64,000 nucleotides of DNA from an uncultured Pseudoalteromonas sp. (GCA_947493455.1 CANLRB010000003.1:1-64000), one strand, 5' to 3'; counted from the stretch's first letter, positions 36,837 to 48,045 are shown. Notes: generated by a model not told the origin, from the letters alone. Numbers and translations: made by a program.

Positions 36837-39336
36837 GATTGGCTTCCCTGTGTTGCTCTGCGTTTTCGCAGCTAGATGTTGTATGCCAAATATCTTGGTC
36901 ATACTGAGATATGGTTCGGTCACTTGAAAATGCGCCGGAACACGCAGTATTGAGTAAACTCATTTGCGTCCATTGCGCTTGATTTTGATAGCAGGTTGCG
37001 GCGCGCTCTTGGGCTTTTACATAATCATCAAAGTCATAGGCCGTGAGCCACTGATCATGGGGATCGCGAATGGCATCGATAATAGGTTGGAACAAGCCCG
37101 GGTTGAATAAATTAAAGTGACCGCTTTCAAGTAGCGCCATAACGCGGCTTAAATACTTTGATTGTTGAATGATTTGGTTCGGTTGATAACTGGCTCTAAT
37201 GTTATCGATTTCATGGCTTTTAGCACCAAACAAGAAGAAATTGTCATGGCCAACGGCGTCGAGAATTTCAATGTTGGCGCCATCTAATGTACCAATCGTG
37301 AGCGCGCCATTCATCATAAACTTCATATTGCCGGTGCCAGATGCCTCTTTGCCAGAGGTTGAAATTTGTTCTGATAAATCGGTCGCCGGACAAATCACTT
37401 CCATTGCTGACACATTGTAGTTGGGTAAAAACGCGACTCGCAAGTATGGGGCTGCAAGGGGATCTGCGTTAATCGCGCTGGCGACATGATTAATTAGGCG
37501 GATAATCAATTTCGCCATTGCATAACCCGGCGCGGCCTTACCGCCGATTAATATACAGCGTGGTGTCAGGTTATCAATTTCGTTATGACGAATACGCTCA
37601 TATAAGTGGATGATATGTAAAACATTAAGTAGTTGGCGTTTATATTCGTGAATGCGCTTTACTTGCACATCAAACATCATAGATGCGTCAAATTCAACAT
37701 CGCATTCGTGCTTGACCAGAGTAATTAGCTGCTGCTTATTTTGTCGTTTAATTTGTTGCCACTGAGTTTGCAACTTGCTATCGGATATATGCGATTGCAA
37801 TTGACTAATTTGGCTATAATTTTGCACCCAATTTGAACCAATATACTGACTAATCACATCGCCGAGCGCTCGGTTACTGTGATGTAACCAACGCCGCGGG
37901 GTTACGCCATTGGTTTTATTATTAAATTTTTCAGGCCATAGTAAGTAAAAGTCATGAAATAGACCGTCGCTCAACAGTTGTGTATGTAGCGCAGCGACGC
38001 CATTGACAGAGTAACTACCGATAATAGCAAGATAAGCCATTCGAATATGAGATACGTCACCTTCTTCAATAATTGAAAGCGCTCGTTGTTTTTGACAATC
38101 GCCGGGCCAGCGAATGGCAACTAATTGTAAAAAGCGCGCATTAATCTCATAAATGATCTCAAGCAGCCTTGGTAGGAGTTTTTCAAACAACGGCACCGAC
38201 CATTTTTCAAGTGCTTCTGGCAGTAAGGTGTGATTGGTGTACGCCATCGTTGAGGTGGTTATTTGCCAGGCGCGTTGCCACTCTAATTCATATTCATCAA
38301 CGAGCAAGCGCATTAGTTCGGCCACGGCAATGCTCGGGTGTGTATCGTTTAATTGAAACACATGGTACTTTTCAAAATTGCTAAAGCTTTGGCCGTGTTT
38401 GGCGACCCATTTGGCCAAAATATCTTGCAGTGTGGCACTCGTTAAGAAGTATTGCTGGCGTAAACGCAGCTCCTTGCCGTTTTCACTGGCGTCGTTCGGG
38501 TAGAGCACCATGGTAATTTGTTCAGCCTGATTTTTTTGCGAAACCGCTTCGGTATAACTGCCCGCGTTAAACTCAGTCAGATTAAATTCGTCAGTTGCTT
38601 CGCTTTTCCATAATCGCAGACAATTAACGGTCTCGTTTTTGTAGCCGGGGATTGGCACATCGAAAGGAACGGCAAGTATATCTTGTGTATTACACCAAAC
38701 ACGATGCTCACGCCCATGTTTGTCTTTATGGACTTCAACGTGACCAAAAAATTTAACGTGTTGGCTTTGCTCAGGTGCAGGGATTTCCCACGGATGGCCT
38801 TCATGCAGCCAGTGATCCGGTTGTTCGAGCTGTTGATTGTTTTCAATTTGCTGTTTGAACATGCCATATTCATAGCGCAGTCCATAGCCAGTTACTGGTA
38901 AGCCAAGCGTTGCGCAGCTATCTAGAAAACAGGCTGCGAGCCTGCCTAAACCACCGTTGCCAAGGCCTGCGTCATGCTCGGCGCTGAGCAGTGTTTCGAG
39001 TTCAACACCGTAATGGGTCAATGCGTGTTTAATTTGTGTTTCTAAGTCCAAATTGAGAGCCGCGTTTTGCAGTGCGCGTCCCATCAAGAACTCAAGGGAA
39101 ATATACGCGACTTGTTTTGTTTCGCTTTGTTCGCGTTGCACTGCGGTTTCTCGCAATTTGGCAACTAAGCGATCGCGCAGTGTCAGTGCCAGTGCTTGAT
39201 ACAAATAACGGTGGTTTGACTCTACTTCATCACGGCCTAAGGTGTAGTAAAAATGCCGTGTTAAATCATCGCATAACGAACTATTTTGTATCACATTCGT
39301 GATCATTTCGTTTGTTGATATTGCTTTTTTGTTCAC
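36829..39336 (-). CDS. glgP: Glycogen/maltodextrin phosphorylase
   Basis: A GT35 phosphorylase of 835 residues from a GTG at 39336, chosen because AGGAGT lies six bases upstream. An ATG at 39372 would reach into glgX. The PLP Lys is in [20 protein letters not shown] and the phosphate-binding Arg/Lys region in [13 protein letters not shown]. It releases glucose 1-phosphate from alpha-1,4 chains. Placing it between the biosynthetic genes suggests balanced synthesis and breakdown. Confidence 0.92.
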   Translation of the reverse strand: MNKKAISTNEMITNVIQNSSLCDDLTRHFYYTLGRDEVESNHRYLYQALALTLRDRLVAKLRETAVQREQSETKQVAYISLEFLMGRALQNAALNLDLETQIKHALTHYGVELETLLSAEHDAGLGNGGLGRLAACFLDSCATLGLPVTGYGLRYEYGMFKQQIENNQQLEQPDHWLHEGHPWEIPAPEQSQHVKFFGHVEVHKDKHGREHRVWCNTQDILAVPFDVPIPGYKNETVNCLRLWKSEATDEFNLTEFNAGSYTEAVSQKNQAEQITMVLYPNDASENGKELRLRQQYFLTSATLQDILAKWVAKHGQSFSNFEKYHVFQLNDTHPSIAVAELMRLLVDEYELEWQRAWQITTSTMAYTNHTLLPEALEKWSVPLFEKLLPRLLEIIYEINARFLQLVAIRWPGDCQKQRALSIIEEGDVSHIRMAYLAIIGSYSVNGVAALHTQLLSDGLFHDFYLLWPEKFNNKTNGVTPRRWLHHSNRALGDVISQYIGSNWVQNYSQISQLQSHISDSKLQTQWQQIKRQNKQQLITLVKHECDVEFDASMMFDVQVKRIHEYKRQLLNVLHIIHLYERIRHNEIDNLTPRCILIGGKAAPGYAMAKLIIRLINHVASAINADPLAAPYLRVAFLPNYNVSAMEVICPATDLSEQISTSGKEASGTGNMKFMMNGALTIGTLDGANIEILDAVGHDNFFLFGAKSHEIDNIRASYQPNQIIQQSKYLSRVMALLESGHFNLFNPGLFQPIIDAIRDPHDQWLTAYDFDDYVKAQERAATCYQNQAQWTQMSLLNTACSGAFSSDRTISQYDQDIWHTTSSCENAEQHREANHA

Positions 39337-39353
39337 TCGGTCACTCCTACAAT

Positions 39354-41405
39354 CTAATTTGACAGTACCCATGCGCTTAAAGCGCTTAGGCGAATAAAAT
39401 GTTTTGGCTCTGCAAGATTATTTACCGGACTATCACAGGTAGTGAGTTTTATCTGCCAACTGGCGTTCTGTGAGGTAGTTGGTCGTAAAACAGGTAGTTC
39501 AAACTTTACTTCTTGTTCACTTGCATTAAATAACAGCAGCAATTCGCAGTTATCTTCTCGGTCAATAATGTGGTAGCCAAGTGCTTTTGTCGCTTCGTTA
39601 TGCCATGCATGATCTGTCATGATTTGACCATGTTGATCGCACCAATTGACCGTATAACGTGGGTCATTATCATGAATAAAATGGTTTTGACGATAGAGTG
39701 AATACTGCGCTCTAATTGCTAATAATTGCGTAATAAATATATAGAGCTCATGCTCATGAGGCTTTTGTATTTGTGGCCAATTAACCCAACCGATAGGGTT
39801 ATCTTGGCAGTACGCATTATTGTTGCCGTCTTGTGAATTACCACATTCGACACCGCCGGTTAGCATCGGCACGCCACTTGATAAACAGAGTGTAAGCAAC
39901 ATATTTTTTTGCATTTTCGTACGCAGTTTTAGTACGTCGGATGGCGCGTCGAGCCCTTCATGACCCCAGTTATAACTGTAGTTTTCATTGTGGCCATCAT
40001 TGTTTTGCTCTTGATTTGCAAAATTGTATTTATGGTTAAAGCTAACAAGATCGCATAAGGTAAAACCGTCATGGGCGGTAATAAAGTTGATGCTTGACGT
40101 CGAAGCGCGGCCTTTGACTTCAAAGTGACGGTTGGAACCATGAAAGTAATGAGCAAAGTGCGGCAACATATGTGCGTCTCCTCGCCAAAAGCGACGCACT
40201 GTATCGCGGTATTGATCATTCCATTCACGCCATGGCGCAATAAACTGTCCAAGTTGGTAGCCGCCGGGACCGATATCCCAAGGCTCGGCAATAAACTTGG
40301 CGTTTTTTAGGCTGGGATCTTGAGCAATTGTTTGAAAAAACGTGTGCAGTGAATTAAATCCCGTTTTATTGCGCCCGAGAATAGGCGCTAAATCAAAACG
40401 AAACCCATCAACGCCCATAATGTTGTACCAATAGCGAAGGCTATCAAGCACGAGTTGTACCGTTTTAGGGTGGTCGAGATTAAGGGTATTGCCACAACCT
40501 GTATCGTTAATATAGAGCGAGGGGTCGTCTGAATGCAGACGATAATATGCGCCATTATCAAAACCACGTAAACTGAGTAACGGGCCATTCTCATTGCCCT
40601 CAGCAGTATGGTTAAATACCACATCAATAATAACTTCAATGTGATGTGCATGTAACGTGCTGACCATTTGTTTAAATTCTAAATGCGCATTTTGTTGCCC
40701 ATAATGGGTATGTGGCGTAAAAAAATTGAGACTGTTATAACCCCAAAAGTTTGTTAATTTGCGCGAATGGACAAAGGCTTCATCCAAAAAGGCATGAACT
40801 GGCAATAACTCAATTGCAGTTACACCGAGCGTTTTGATGTGGTTAATAAAGTTGCTGTCACAAAGGGCGGCGTAACGGCCACGATGAGCTGCATTGTTTA
40901 ACGGAAACTGTTCACTGATCCCTTTTACGTGACATTCATAAATGACCGTTTTATGCCATGGAATTGATGGTCTTTTAGCGCGATAGGTACTGAAGTTGAT
41001 AACTTTACATTTTGGCATGTCACAGGCGGAGTCACGTTCAAAATAATCACCATCATTGCGATGGCTATCACTGTGACTAAACTCGCCAAAGAGGGCTTTT
41101 GCGTATGGGTCGACTAATAATTTATTTGGGTTATGGCGCAGACCTTTTTCAGGCGCGTACTCTCCGTATATGCGATAGCCATATAATTGATTTTCCATTA
41201 ACCCTTTGATGTAGAGATGCCAGATCCCTTGCTCGTCAGAAAAAAGTGGAATACGGGCAATCTCGGTATGACCCGAATTATCAAATAAGCACAGTTCGAC
41301 TTTTGTCGCGGTACTTGAATAGACCGCAAAATTAGCGCCGTTGTTGTCAAGCGTCGCCCCCATTGGATGGCAATCGCCAGGTCGTATTGCAAATCGCGCT
41401 GACAC
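39354..41405 (-). CDS. glgX: Glycogen debranching enzyme GlgX
   Basis: A 683-residue GH13 debranching enzyme with an N-terminal CBM48 (about 10-110) and the catalytic barrel. Catalytic motifs are VVFNHTAEG, GFRFDLAPILG with the nucleophile Asp, FIAEPWDIG with the acid Glu, and FITAHDGFTL. It removes alpha-1,6 branches left by phosphorylase. The GTG start at 41405 directly follows the glgB stop, with AAGGAA upstream. Confidence 0.93.
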   Translation of the reverse strand: MSARFAIRPGDCHPMGATLDNNGANFAVYSSTATKVELCLFDNSGHTEIARIPLFSDEQGIWHLYIKGLMENQLYGYRIYGEYAPEKGLRHNPNKLLVDPYAKALFGEFSHSDSHRNDGDYFERDSACDMPKCKVINFSTYRAKRPSIPWHKTVIYECHVKGISEQFPLNNAAHRGRYAALCDSNFINHIKTLGVTAIELLPVHAFLDEAFVHSRKLTNFWGYNSLNFFTPHTHYGQQNAHLEFKQMVSTLHAHHIEVIIDVVFNHTAEGNENGPLLSLRGFDNGAYYRLHSDDPSLYINDTGCGNTLNLDHPKTVQLVLDSLRYWYNIMGVDGFRFDLAPILGRNKTGFNSLHTFFQTIAQDPSLKNAKFIAEPWDIGPGGYQLGQFIAPWREWNDQYRDTVRRFWRGDAHMLPHFAHYFHGSNRHFEVKGRASTSSINFITAHDGFTLCDLVSFNHKYNFANQEQNNDGHNENYSYNWGHEGLDAPSDVLKLRTKMQKNMLLTLCLSSGVPMLTGGVECGNSQDGNNNAYCQDNPIGWVNWPQIQKPHEHELYIFITQLLAIRAQYSLYRQNHFIHDNDPRYTVNWCDQHGQIMTDHAWHNEATKALGYHIIDREDNCELLLLFNASEQEVKFELPVLRPTTSQNASWQIKLTTCDSPVNNLAEPKHFIRLSALSAWVLSN

Positions 41406-43616
41406 TTACTGTTCCTTCACTAAATAGAGAGTGGTTAATGGGCCGATTGCAAGTTCGATGCTGTGTTCAAAGTGATGGCACGGTATTGAGTCAACTGATA
41501 TGTTTTCTGGTACCAGTACATTGCTGCCGCCATATTTTTGCTCGTCGGTATTGAGCAGTAATTTATAGGACTTGGCAGGGGGGACGCCGATACGATAGTG
41601 CGAATAGACTTGCGGTGTCATATTAGAGATGGCAATCAAAACGTGATTTGGCTTATTAATATCGCGCCCGTAGCGTACAAAACTAAATATACTTTGATTG
41701 GCGTTGTGTCCGTCTATCCAGCTGAACCCACTCGGGTGATTGTCTTGGCTATAAAGAGCGGGTGTTAAGGTATAAAGATGATTTAAGTCGGCGATAAGGT
41801 TTTTCATCGCCAAATGTTTTTCGTCTTTGAGTAAATGCCAGTCGAGGCTGTTGTCATGATCCCATTCTTTATACTGCGCAAATTCGCACCCCATAAAGAG
41901 TAATTTTTTACCCGGATGCGCCCACATAAAACCATAAAAAGCGCGCAAATTCGCAAATTTTTGCCAGTCGTCGCCGGGCATTTTATTGATTAACGAGCCT
42001 TTACCATGCACCACTTCGTCATGAGAGAGAGGTAAAATATAGTTTTCGCTAAATGCATAGACTAATGAGAAGGTCATTTCGTTGTGGTGATGCGAACGAT
42101 AAATCGGATCGCGCTGCATATAGCTGAGGCTGTCGTTCATCCAACCCATATTCCATTTATAGCCAAAGCCAAGACCATGATGCTCGACAGTTTGTGTTAC
42201 ACCTGGCCAAGCGGTTGATTCTTCTGCGGTCATCATCAAATTGGGCTTTTCTTGATATGCGTAGGAATTGATTTGTTGCAGCAAGCTAATGGCGCCCAAG
42301 TTTTCTCTGCCGCCATGACAATTCGGTAGCCATTCTCCTTCTTTACGACTGTAATCGAGATACAGCATCGACGCGACTGCATCAACGCGTAAGCCGTCTA
42401 AGTCGTAGGTTTCAAGCCAGTAAGTCGCGTTTGATAGTAAAAAGCTACGTACTTCAGCGCGGTCATAATTATAAATATGTGTGTGCCAATCAGGGTGATA
42501 CCCTTGACGTTTATCAGCATGCTCATAGAGATGGGTACCGTCAAAGGTCGCAAGGCCATGAGGATCAGATGGAAAATGCCCCGGTACCCAATCGATAAGT
42601 AGGCCAAGTCCTGCTTTTTTGACTTCACTTACAAAATAGGCGAAATCATTAATGTCACCAAAGCGACTGGTCGGGGCAAATAAACCAATTGGCTGATAGC
42701 CCCAGGAACCGTCAAATGGAAACTCACTGATTGGCATTAACTGAATGTGCGTGAAGTTAAGTTCTAATACATATGGAATAAGGGTTGTAGCCAGTTCACG
42801 GTAAGTTAAAAAGCGATTGCCTTGCTCCACAACACGACGCCACGAGCCTAAATGGACTTCGTAAATAGAGATTGGACTCGCTACGTCATTTTTAACATGC
42901 GATTGCAATGAGGTGTTTGGCAGTCGTTGCGTTTGTGATGCTGTATGCGGCGGTACTTGCATTTGAAACGCAAATGGGTCTGCTTTTTCAATACGTTGAT
43001 TAGTGTGGCTTAAAATGCTGTATTTGTAACTCGTATTGTTCATAAGCTCGGGTATAAAAAGTTCCCAAACCCCGGATGCAGGATGTTTGCGCATTACATG
43101 TTGACGACAGTCCCAACTATTAAAATCACCGATTACTGACACATTTTTTGCATTTGGAGCCCAGACACAAAATCGCGTACCCACAATTTTATTTTCGCCG
43201 CTGTGATAGGTTTGTGGCTGCGCGCCAAAATGAGTATGACAATGCGCCAGTGTACCTTGATTAAATAAATACATGGCCTGTTGTTCAAGGGTTGAATCAA
43301 AGGTGTAAGGGTCAAATCGAGTGTGGGTCACGCCTTGATAATCAATGCTTAACTTAGTGGGCGCAGAGATGCTCACATTATGAAGATCAAGGGTAAATAA
43401 TGACGAAAGCTCAAATTGCTGAAATGCCGTTTTACGACCTTTGTCAATCAAGTAAACTGCTTTTGCGCCGGGTAGGTAAACGCGCAATTGGTATGTGTTA
43501 GATGCTACTTGGTGGCAACCTAAAAATGAAAAGATATCTTCAAAAATGCCTTGGTTCAATGCATCCACTTGTTCGCTATAATCGATGTAATTTAACTTGG
43601 TGTTAAGCTTTTGCAT
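41406..43616 (-). CDS. glgB: 1,4-alpha-glucan branching enzyme
   Basis: A 736-residue GH13 enzyme that makes alpha-1,6 branches. It has two N-terminal modules (about 15-110 and a CBM48 at about 120-225: FCVWAPNAKNVSVIGDFNSWD), then the barrel with DWVPGHFPSD, LDGLRVDAVASMLYLDY, MMTAEESTAWPGVT and LPLSHDEVVHGKGSL. The length matches the full four-domain form. It overlaps malQ by 14 bases. Confidence 0.94.
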   Translation of the reverse strand: MQKLNTKLNYIDYSEQVDALNQGIFEDIFSFLGCHQVASNTYQLRVYLPGAKAVYLIDKGRKTAFQQFELSSLFTLDLHNVSISAPTKLSIDYQGVTHTRFDPYTFDSTLEQQAMYLFNQGTLAHCHTHFGAQPQTYHSGENKIVGTRFCVWAPNAKNVSVIGDFNSWDCRQHVMRKHPASGVWELFIPELMNNTSYKYSILSHTNQRIEKADPFAFQMQVPPHTASQTQRLPNTSLQSHVKNDVASPISIYEVHLGSWRRVVEQGNRFLTYRELATTLIPYVLELNFTHIQLMPISEFPFDGSWGYQPIGLFAPTSRFGDINDFAYFVSEVKKAGLGLLIDWVPGHFPSDPHGLATFDGTHLYEHADKRQGYHPDWHTHIYNYDRAEVRSFLLSNATYWLETYDLDGLRVDAVASMLYLDYSRKEGEWLPNCHGGRENLGAISLLQQINSYAYQEKPNLMMTAEESTAWPGVTQTVEHHGLGFGYKWNMGWMNDSLSYMQRDPIYRSHHHNEMTFSLVYAFSENYILPLSHDEVVHGKGSLINKMPGDDWQKFANLRAFYGFMWAHPGKKLLFMGCEFAQYKEWDHDNSLDWHLLKDEKHLAMKNLIADLNHLYTLTPALYSQDNHPSGFSWIDGHNANQSIFSFVRYGRDINKPNHVLIAISNMTPQVYSHYRIGVPPAKSYKLLLNTDEQKYGGSNVLVPENISVDSIPCHHFEHSIELAIGPLTTLYLVKEQ

Positions 43617-45567
43617 GTTTTCTTCCTTTGTTTATGGCACTCAATAAATCGGCATTTTGTTCAAATAATGTGGCGAGTGGTTTCATGAAACGACGGCGCC
43701 AATTGGGGTACTCGCGGTCTGTGCCAGGTATATTCATTGGTAATTTTGCTTGGTCTAAGTCATCGAGTTGAATACACAGTAAGTTGGCGGGGCTTATTGC
43801 TAGTTTGGTAATAACCCCCTTGAACACCGTTTCTGTGTCACTTTCATCAAAGTGATCGTCGAGCCAGTTTAATAGCGCTTTTTTGTCGTATTCGCGTTGG
43901 CTGCATTCAACATCATACTGACTCGATGATGCATATAAATTTGTGTCTTTTTTAAGTGCTAGGTCGGCTTTTTGCCACCATGCATAAAAAGGCGCAACGT
44001 CATGGTTGGCCAGCATTAATAGAATATTGGAACGTAGTTGCGGCAATGGCTTAAAAGCGCCATGGTCGTTTTTTTCAAAATAAAAAATGTCATTACCTAA
44101 CATTTGATTTTGTGACAATGCCTCAGAAATTGGTTCGGGCACAACGCCTAAGTCTTCACCGATAATGACGCACTGATTACGATGGCTTTCTACTTTTAAA
44201 ATAGCCAATAGCTCGGCCATAGGGTAATAGACATAGCCGCCAACTTGTTGTTCATCGATGTTCACACACCACCAAAGACGCAGTATCGCCATAATATGGT
44301 CAATGCGCAGTGCGCCACAAAATTGCATATTTTGTCTTAATAACGAAATAAAATGGGCAAATTGACTTTGCTTCATAGCGATGGGGTTAGGGGCGGGTAA
44401 GCCCCAGTTTTGGCCATCGAGTGCAAAAGGGTCCGGCGGCGCGCCAATATTCACCGCATTGCAAAAAAGCGCTTTGTTACGCTTAAACTCTTCACCGTTT
44501 GGATTACAGCCCACTGCGAGGTCAAACATAAGGCCTATTTTCATACCAAGGGACAATGCAAGTTGTTGGCATTTGGCTAGTTGTTGCTGCGCTTGCCACT
44601 GTAAGTAGAATTCGAATTCAGATAAATGCCAATCAGCATACTGGCTGCAAAACTCAGTAAATTGGCTAGATAACGGCGATTTTGTTTGCAGATGTTGCTT
44701 TTTAAACGCAGCAAACATTCTCTCAAACAGAGCATACTTACTTTGCCAAACCGCTGTGTAGTTAATATAAGTCGTGCCCGGCTCATGTGGTGTAAGCGAA
44801 TGGTTATCAATTTTGATATCGTCACATAGTAAACCACTTATATAGAGCGGGTTAATTTGCATGCGATCGCTCGGGCTATAGGGGCTTGCACATTCTGGGT
44901 CTTGGCTAAACAATTTGTGCAGCGGGTTTAAAAGTATATAGCTTGCCCCTGATTGCGCGCTATGACGGATCAGGTTTTGTAAGTCATTAAAATCGCCTAC
45001 ACCTAAATTAGTATCGCTATTTACACTGTATAGTTGGACTGAAAGTCCCCAGAGTTTTTGTGAATGAATTGGGTTATAGGCTGTTTGGGGCGATACGAGT
45101 AGCGTTCCGCTCCAAGTTTTCGATTGTATAGAAAGCGCGATGTTGTAGTAACCATGACAAAGGGTTGGTAATTCAATTGCTCGCTCACTATAACGTGTTT
45201 CGTTTATTACATAGTTACCTGTTTCAACATAGTCTTCGGGCACAAAATTGTGCTGTACGACAACGTTACTTTGCTCATCTGTTACCACAACTGTGATGTC
45301 ACTCGATAAGCTATTTGGCGCAACACGTACTTTGAACTCTGGTTTTTGCTCAGCGCAAACTTGGAATTTGGCGAGCACCTGCTGCCAAGGCGCAGCGTCG
45401 AGCGAAAAATTGGTGTCGTTGACAGTTTGCTCGTCATCAATCTGGTGACCCGCGGCCCGCAAAAGTTGTTCGCGCACATGCTGTGGCATGTATTGTTGCT
45501 GCCCGAAGTAATCATTGTATTCGAGCGCAATTCCCTGCAAATAACACAATTGTTGAATTGGCGTCAT
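43603..45567 (-). CDS. malQ: 4-alpha-glucanotransferase (amylomaltase)
   Basis: A 654-residue GH77 enzyme that disproportionates maltodextrins into longer chains and glucose. An N-terminal extension (about 1-150) precedes the catalytic part with GVGDFNDL, ALRIDHIMAILRLWW holding the nucleophile Asp, VIIGEDLGVVP with the Glu, and LMLANHDVAPF. It links short maltodextrins to GlgP and GlgB in the same operon. It lies 5 bases after the CBM48 gene. Confidence 0.92.
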   Translation of the reverse strand: MTPIQQLCYLQGIALEYNDYFGQQQYMPQHVREQLLRAAGHQIDDEQTVNDTNFSLDAAPWQQVLAKFQVCAEQKPEFKVRVAPNSLSSDITVVVTDEQSNVVVQHNFVPEDYVETGNYVINETRYSERAIELPTLCHGYYNIALSIQSKTWSGTLLVSPQTAYNPIHSQKLWGLSVQLYSVNSDTNLGVGDFNDLQNLIRHSAQSGASYILLNPLHKLFSQDPECASPYSPSDRMQINPLYISGLLCDDIKIDNHSLTPHEPGTTYINYTAVWQSKYALFERMFAAFKKQHLQTKSPLSSQFTEFCSQYADWHLSEFEFYLQWQAQQQLAKCQQLALSLGMKIGLMFDLAVGCNPNGEEFKRNKALFCNAVNIGAPPDPFALDGQNWGLPAPNPIAMKQSQFAHFISLLRQNMQFCGALRIDHIMAILRLWWCVNIDEQQVGGYVYYPMAELLAILKVESHRNQCVIIGEDLGVVPEPISEALSQNQMLGNDIFYFEKNDHGAFKPLPQLRSNILLMLANHDVAPFYAWWQKADLALKKDTNLYASSSQYDVECSQREYDKKALLNWLDDHFDESDTETVFKGVITKLAISPANLLCIQLDDLDQAKLPMNIPGTDREYPNWRRRFMKPLATLFEQNADLLSAINKGRKHAKA

Positions 45568-45572
45568 TACGA

Positions 45573-45872
45573 TTATGCTTGGTATGTTGATACGATGGAG
45601 TTATCGCTACCAAATACATTTGGCAGATACTGATCGGCGGCATGGTCATTTTGCCAGTCCGTCCCATTAACCAAATAACGAAATGCAAAGTCACTGTCTT
45701 TTTCTAACCGTACTTTCGTTCTAAAGACTTTGTCTTTTTTGTTGTATTTCATCGAGATCGGTTGCCAGTTATTAAATTCAGCAACGAGGCTAACTTGATC
45801 TTGCGCCGGGCAAGCATGTTCGAAAGTGACTTCGGCTTCATTTTTTGTTTTAAAAAAGCGTTTAGTTAACAT
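45573..45872 (-). CDS. Stand-alone CBM48 (glycogen-binding) domain protein
   Basis: A 99-residue protein that is almost entirely one isoamylase N-terminal/AMPK-beta-like CBM48 domain: VSLVAEFNNWQPISMKYNKKDKVFRTKVRLEKDSDFAFRYLVNG is the typical sequence, here shown in parts as AEFNNWQP and FRYLVNG. The start at 45872 follows TTAAGGAAATT. It has no catalytic domain and may target enzymes of the operon to glycogen or limit granule size; both are inference. It is the first gene of the glycogen operon. Confidence 0.82.
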   Translation of the reverse strand: MLTKRFFKTKNEAEVTFEHACPAQDQVSLVAEFNNWQPISMKYNKKDKVFRTKVRLEKDSDFAFRYLVNGTDWQNDHAADQYLPNVFGSDNSIVSTYQA

Positions 45873-46129
45873 ACCAATTTCCTTAATAATGAGTGTTACT
45901 AACGAAGCTTTAAACTGCAAAGCGTCATTCGCTACAAAGGCGTTGATTTATCACAACATAATTATGTTTACGCTACATGACAGTGCGAAAACAGATTTAT
46001 TGCACTTATTTAGGGCAGCCGCATATTTTTCAAAAATTTAACTAAGCCATTGAAAATAAATAAGCCAAACCTAAATTAGGCTGTTGTTGGCTGTGACCCA
46101 TAGGTGAGAGAGCAAGGATTGCGCCAAAA

Positions 46130-46228
46130 CAAACCGATGTGGATATTGAATCGGTTTGATGGTGAGTATAGGAATCAAATATGAAATTTCAAATGAGAAT
46201 TGCTCTCAATAACTTGAGTAAATTTCAT
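46130..46228. promoter_or_regulatory. Two inverted repeats upstream of the glycogen operon
   Basis: CAAACCGAT (46130-46138) faces ATCGGTTTG (46150-46158), and ATGAAATTT (46181-46189) faces AAATTTCAT (46220-46228). Both lie in the 445-base gap between the CBM48 gene and the DUF4136 gene, 260-360 bases upstream of the operon start. They may be operators or part of a leader; no known motif is recognised. The gap otherwise holds no gene that I can see. Confidence 0.4.
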
Positions 46229-46275
46229 GCACAAATTAATTATTAAAGATATTGCAAGTATTATATTGGCGAGTC

Positions 46276-46305
46276 AAAGTAAAGGCTATGCTAAGCCTTT
46301 ACTTT
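46276..46305 (-). terminator. Hairpin after the DUF4136 lipoprotein gene
   Basis: AAAGTAAAGGCT (46276-46287) pairs perfectly with AGCCTTTACTTT (46294-46305). It lies 13 bases past the stop. On the minus strand it is not followed by a T-run, so termination may be weak. Confidence 0.5.
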
Positions 46306-46317
46306 GTTGAGTTTTAA

Positions 46318-46887
46318 CTAATTATTAGACTTTGGTGGAAAGTTACTTAAAATTTCAGCAACGGTGCTATTTACTACTTCTGCACGTTTTGCTGGCGTTT
46401 GGTTCTTTTTCAAGCGACCTTCTTTGGCACCACGCCACACAAGCATATTTGTTTTTGCATCAATCACATCAAGGATTAAGGTGCCTACCTCATACTCGCG
46501 TGTTGTGGTGTGCGTATTATAACTGATCCCCCATGAGCTCCAGCGTGCGCTATAAGGATAAGGGCCCATCGACGTGCCAAACGTCATAGTGTCTTTATCA
46601 ATCTTAGTTTCAACCGATGCAAGGTAATTAATAAGCACATCGGCCTTACTCTTATCGACTAACTGAAACCCTTGAACAGACAATACATTTTCAACGGCGT
46701 CACGCACGCGTTTTTCCATCAATGGGCTAATTTGGTAATTAGTGGTGTTTTTACTCAAGTTAGCACCTTCAACAAAGGCAAATGTTTTGTAGTTGGCAAA
46801 ATTCGCATCACGGTCATAATCCCAATCTGGCGTTTTTGCACATGCGGTAAGTAATAAGACGCCCAGCGCGATCAAGATGTTTTTCAT
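46318..46887 (-). CDS. DUF4136 family lipoprotein
   Basis: A 189-residue lipoprotein. The signal peptide ends with the lipobox LLTAC (Cys16). The DUF4136 fold follows (WDYDRDANFANYKTFAFVEG, VLINYLASVETK, YEVGTLILDVIDAKTNMLVWRGAKEG). The family is found in the envelope of many Gram-negatives without known function. Single gene, divergent from the Cds1-like gene. Confidence 0.9.
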   Translation of the reverse strand: MKNILIALGVLLLTACAKTPDWDYDRDANFANYKTFAFVEGANLSKNTTNYQISPLMEKRVRDAVENVLSVQGFQLVDKSKADVLINYLASVETKIDKDTMTFGTSMGPYPYSARWSSWGISYNTHTTTREYEVGTLILDVIDAKTNMLVWRGAKEGRLKKNQTPAKRAEVVNSTVAEILSNFPPKSNN

Positions 46888-46994
46888 AGTCGTAACTCCA
46901 TGGCATGGTTATATTTATAGTTGCTATAAAGATAACATAGATTTAGGGTTAAGTTTAAACCATGAAGATGAATCAAACATGAATAGGTGAGGAA

Positions 46995-48035
46995 ATGGAC
47001 AATTGGACTAAACATGCCATTGATATAATTGAAGCGGACTATGCACGTTCAGCCGACACGCATTTAATTCCGCTAAACTTACCGCATTTTGAAAATATTG
47101 ATATATACCTGAAAGACGAAAGTACCCATCCAACGGGGTCGCTTAAACACCGTTTGGCGCGCTCATTGTTTTTATATGCGTTATGTAATGGCTGGATAAA
47201 CCAAGATACTGCAATTATTGAGTCTTCATCAGGGTCTACCGCGGTATCGGAAGCTTATTTTGCGCGGTTACTAGGGCTTAAGTTTATTGCCGTAATGGCA
47301 AAGAGCACCGCCAAAGAAAAAATAAAGCAAATAGAATTTTATGGTGGGCAATGTCATCTTGTTGATTGCACGACGCTAATCTACAGTGAATCAGAACGAC
47401 TGGCAAAATCCCTCGGCGGCCATTACATGGATCAATTTACCTATGCTGAGCGTGCAACAGATTGGCGCGGCAATAACAATATTGCTGAACGTATATTTTA
47501 TCAAATGCGAAAAGAGCGCTACCCAATTCCAACATGGCTTGTTATGAGCCCAGGTACTGGCGGTACATCGGCCACGATCGGGCGTTATATTCGCTATCAA
47601 GGACACGACAGTCGACTTTATGTAGTTGACCCGACTGAATCAGTGTTTTATGACTATTATAAAAGCGGTGACGCTAGCTTAACCTCATCGCAAGGTAGTC
47701 GCATAGAGGGCATTGGGCGACCGCGTGTCGAGCCGTCATTTATACCCGGTGTAATTGACGATATGCAAAAAGTGACGAATGGACAGAGTATGGCGGCTAT
47801 GTTGATGTTATCTGACTTACTTGGACGAAAAGTAGGGCCCTCAAGCGGCACAAACTTTGTTGGTGTACTCCATTTGGCAGAACAAATGAAACAACAAAAG
47901 CAAACAGGGTCGATCGTAAGCTTAATTTGCGATAGCGGCGAGCGATACTTAAATACCTATCATAATGCTGATTGGCGCACGCAAAACTTACCCGTTGATG
48001 AAGATTACGCAAATTACCTACAAACCCTAATTTAA
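46995..48035 (+). CDS. PLP-dependent cysteine synthase-like / cysteine desulfhydrase Cds1-type enzyme
   Basis: A 346-residue fold-type II PLP enzyme. The PLP Lys is in [13 protein letters not shown], the substrate loop in [13 protein letters not shown] and the phosphate-binding glycines in [12 protein letters not shown]. The C-terminal part with [14 protein letters not shown] and [11 protein letters not shown] resembles the Cds1 group rather than CysK or CysM. Such enzymes release sulfide from cysteine. The assignment of activity is by family memory. Confidence 0.78.
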   Translation: MDNWTKHAIDIIEADYARSADTHLIPLNLPHFENIDIYLKDESTHPTGSLKHRLARSLFLYALCNGWINQDTAIIESSSGSTAVSEAYFARLLGLKFIAVMAKSTAKEKIKQIEFYGGQCHLVDCTTLIYSESERLAKSLGGHYMDQFTYAERATDWRGNNNIAERIFYQMRKERYPIPTWLVMSPGTGGTSATIGRYIRYQGHDSRLYVVDPTESVFYDYYKSGDASLTSSQGSRIEGIGRPRVEPSFIPGVIDDMQKVTNGQSMAAMLMLSDLLGRKVGPSSGTNFVGVLHLAEQMKQQKQTGSIVSLICDSGERYLNTYHNADWRTQNLPVDEDYANYLQTLI

Positions 48036-48045
48036 TACTGTTGTC

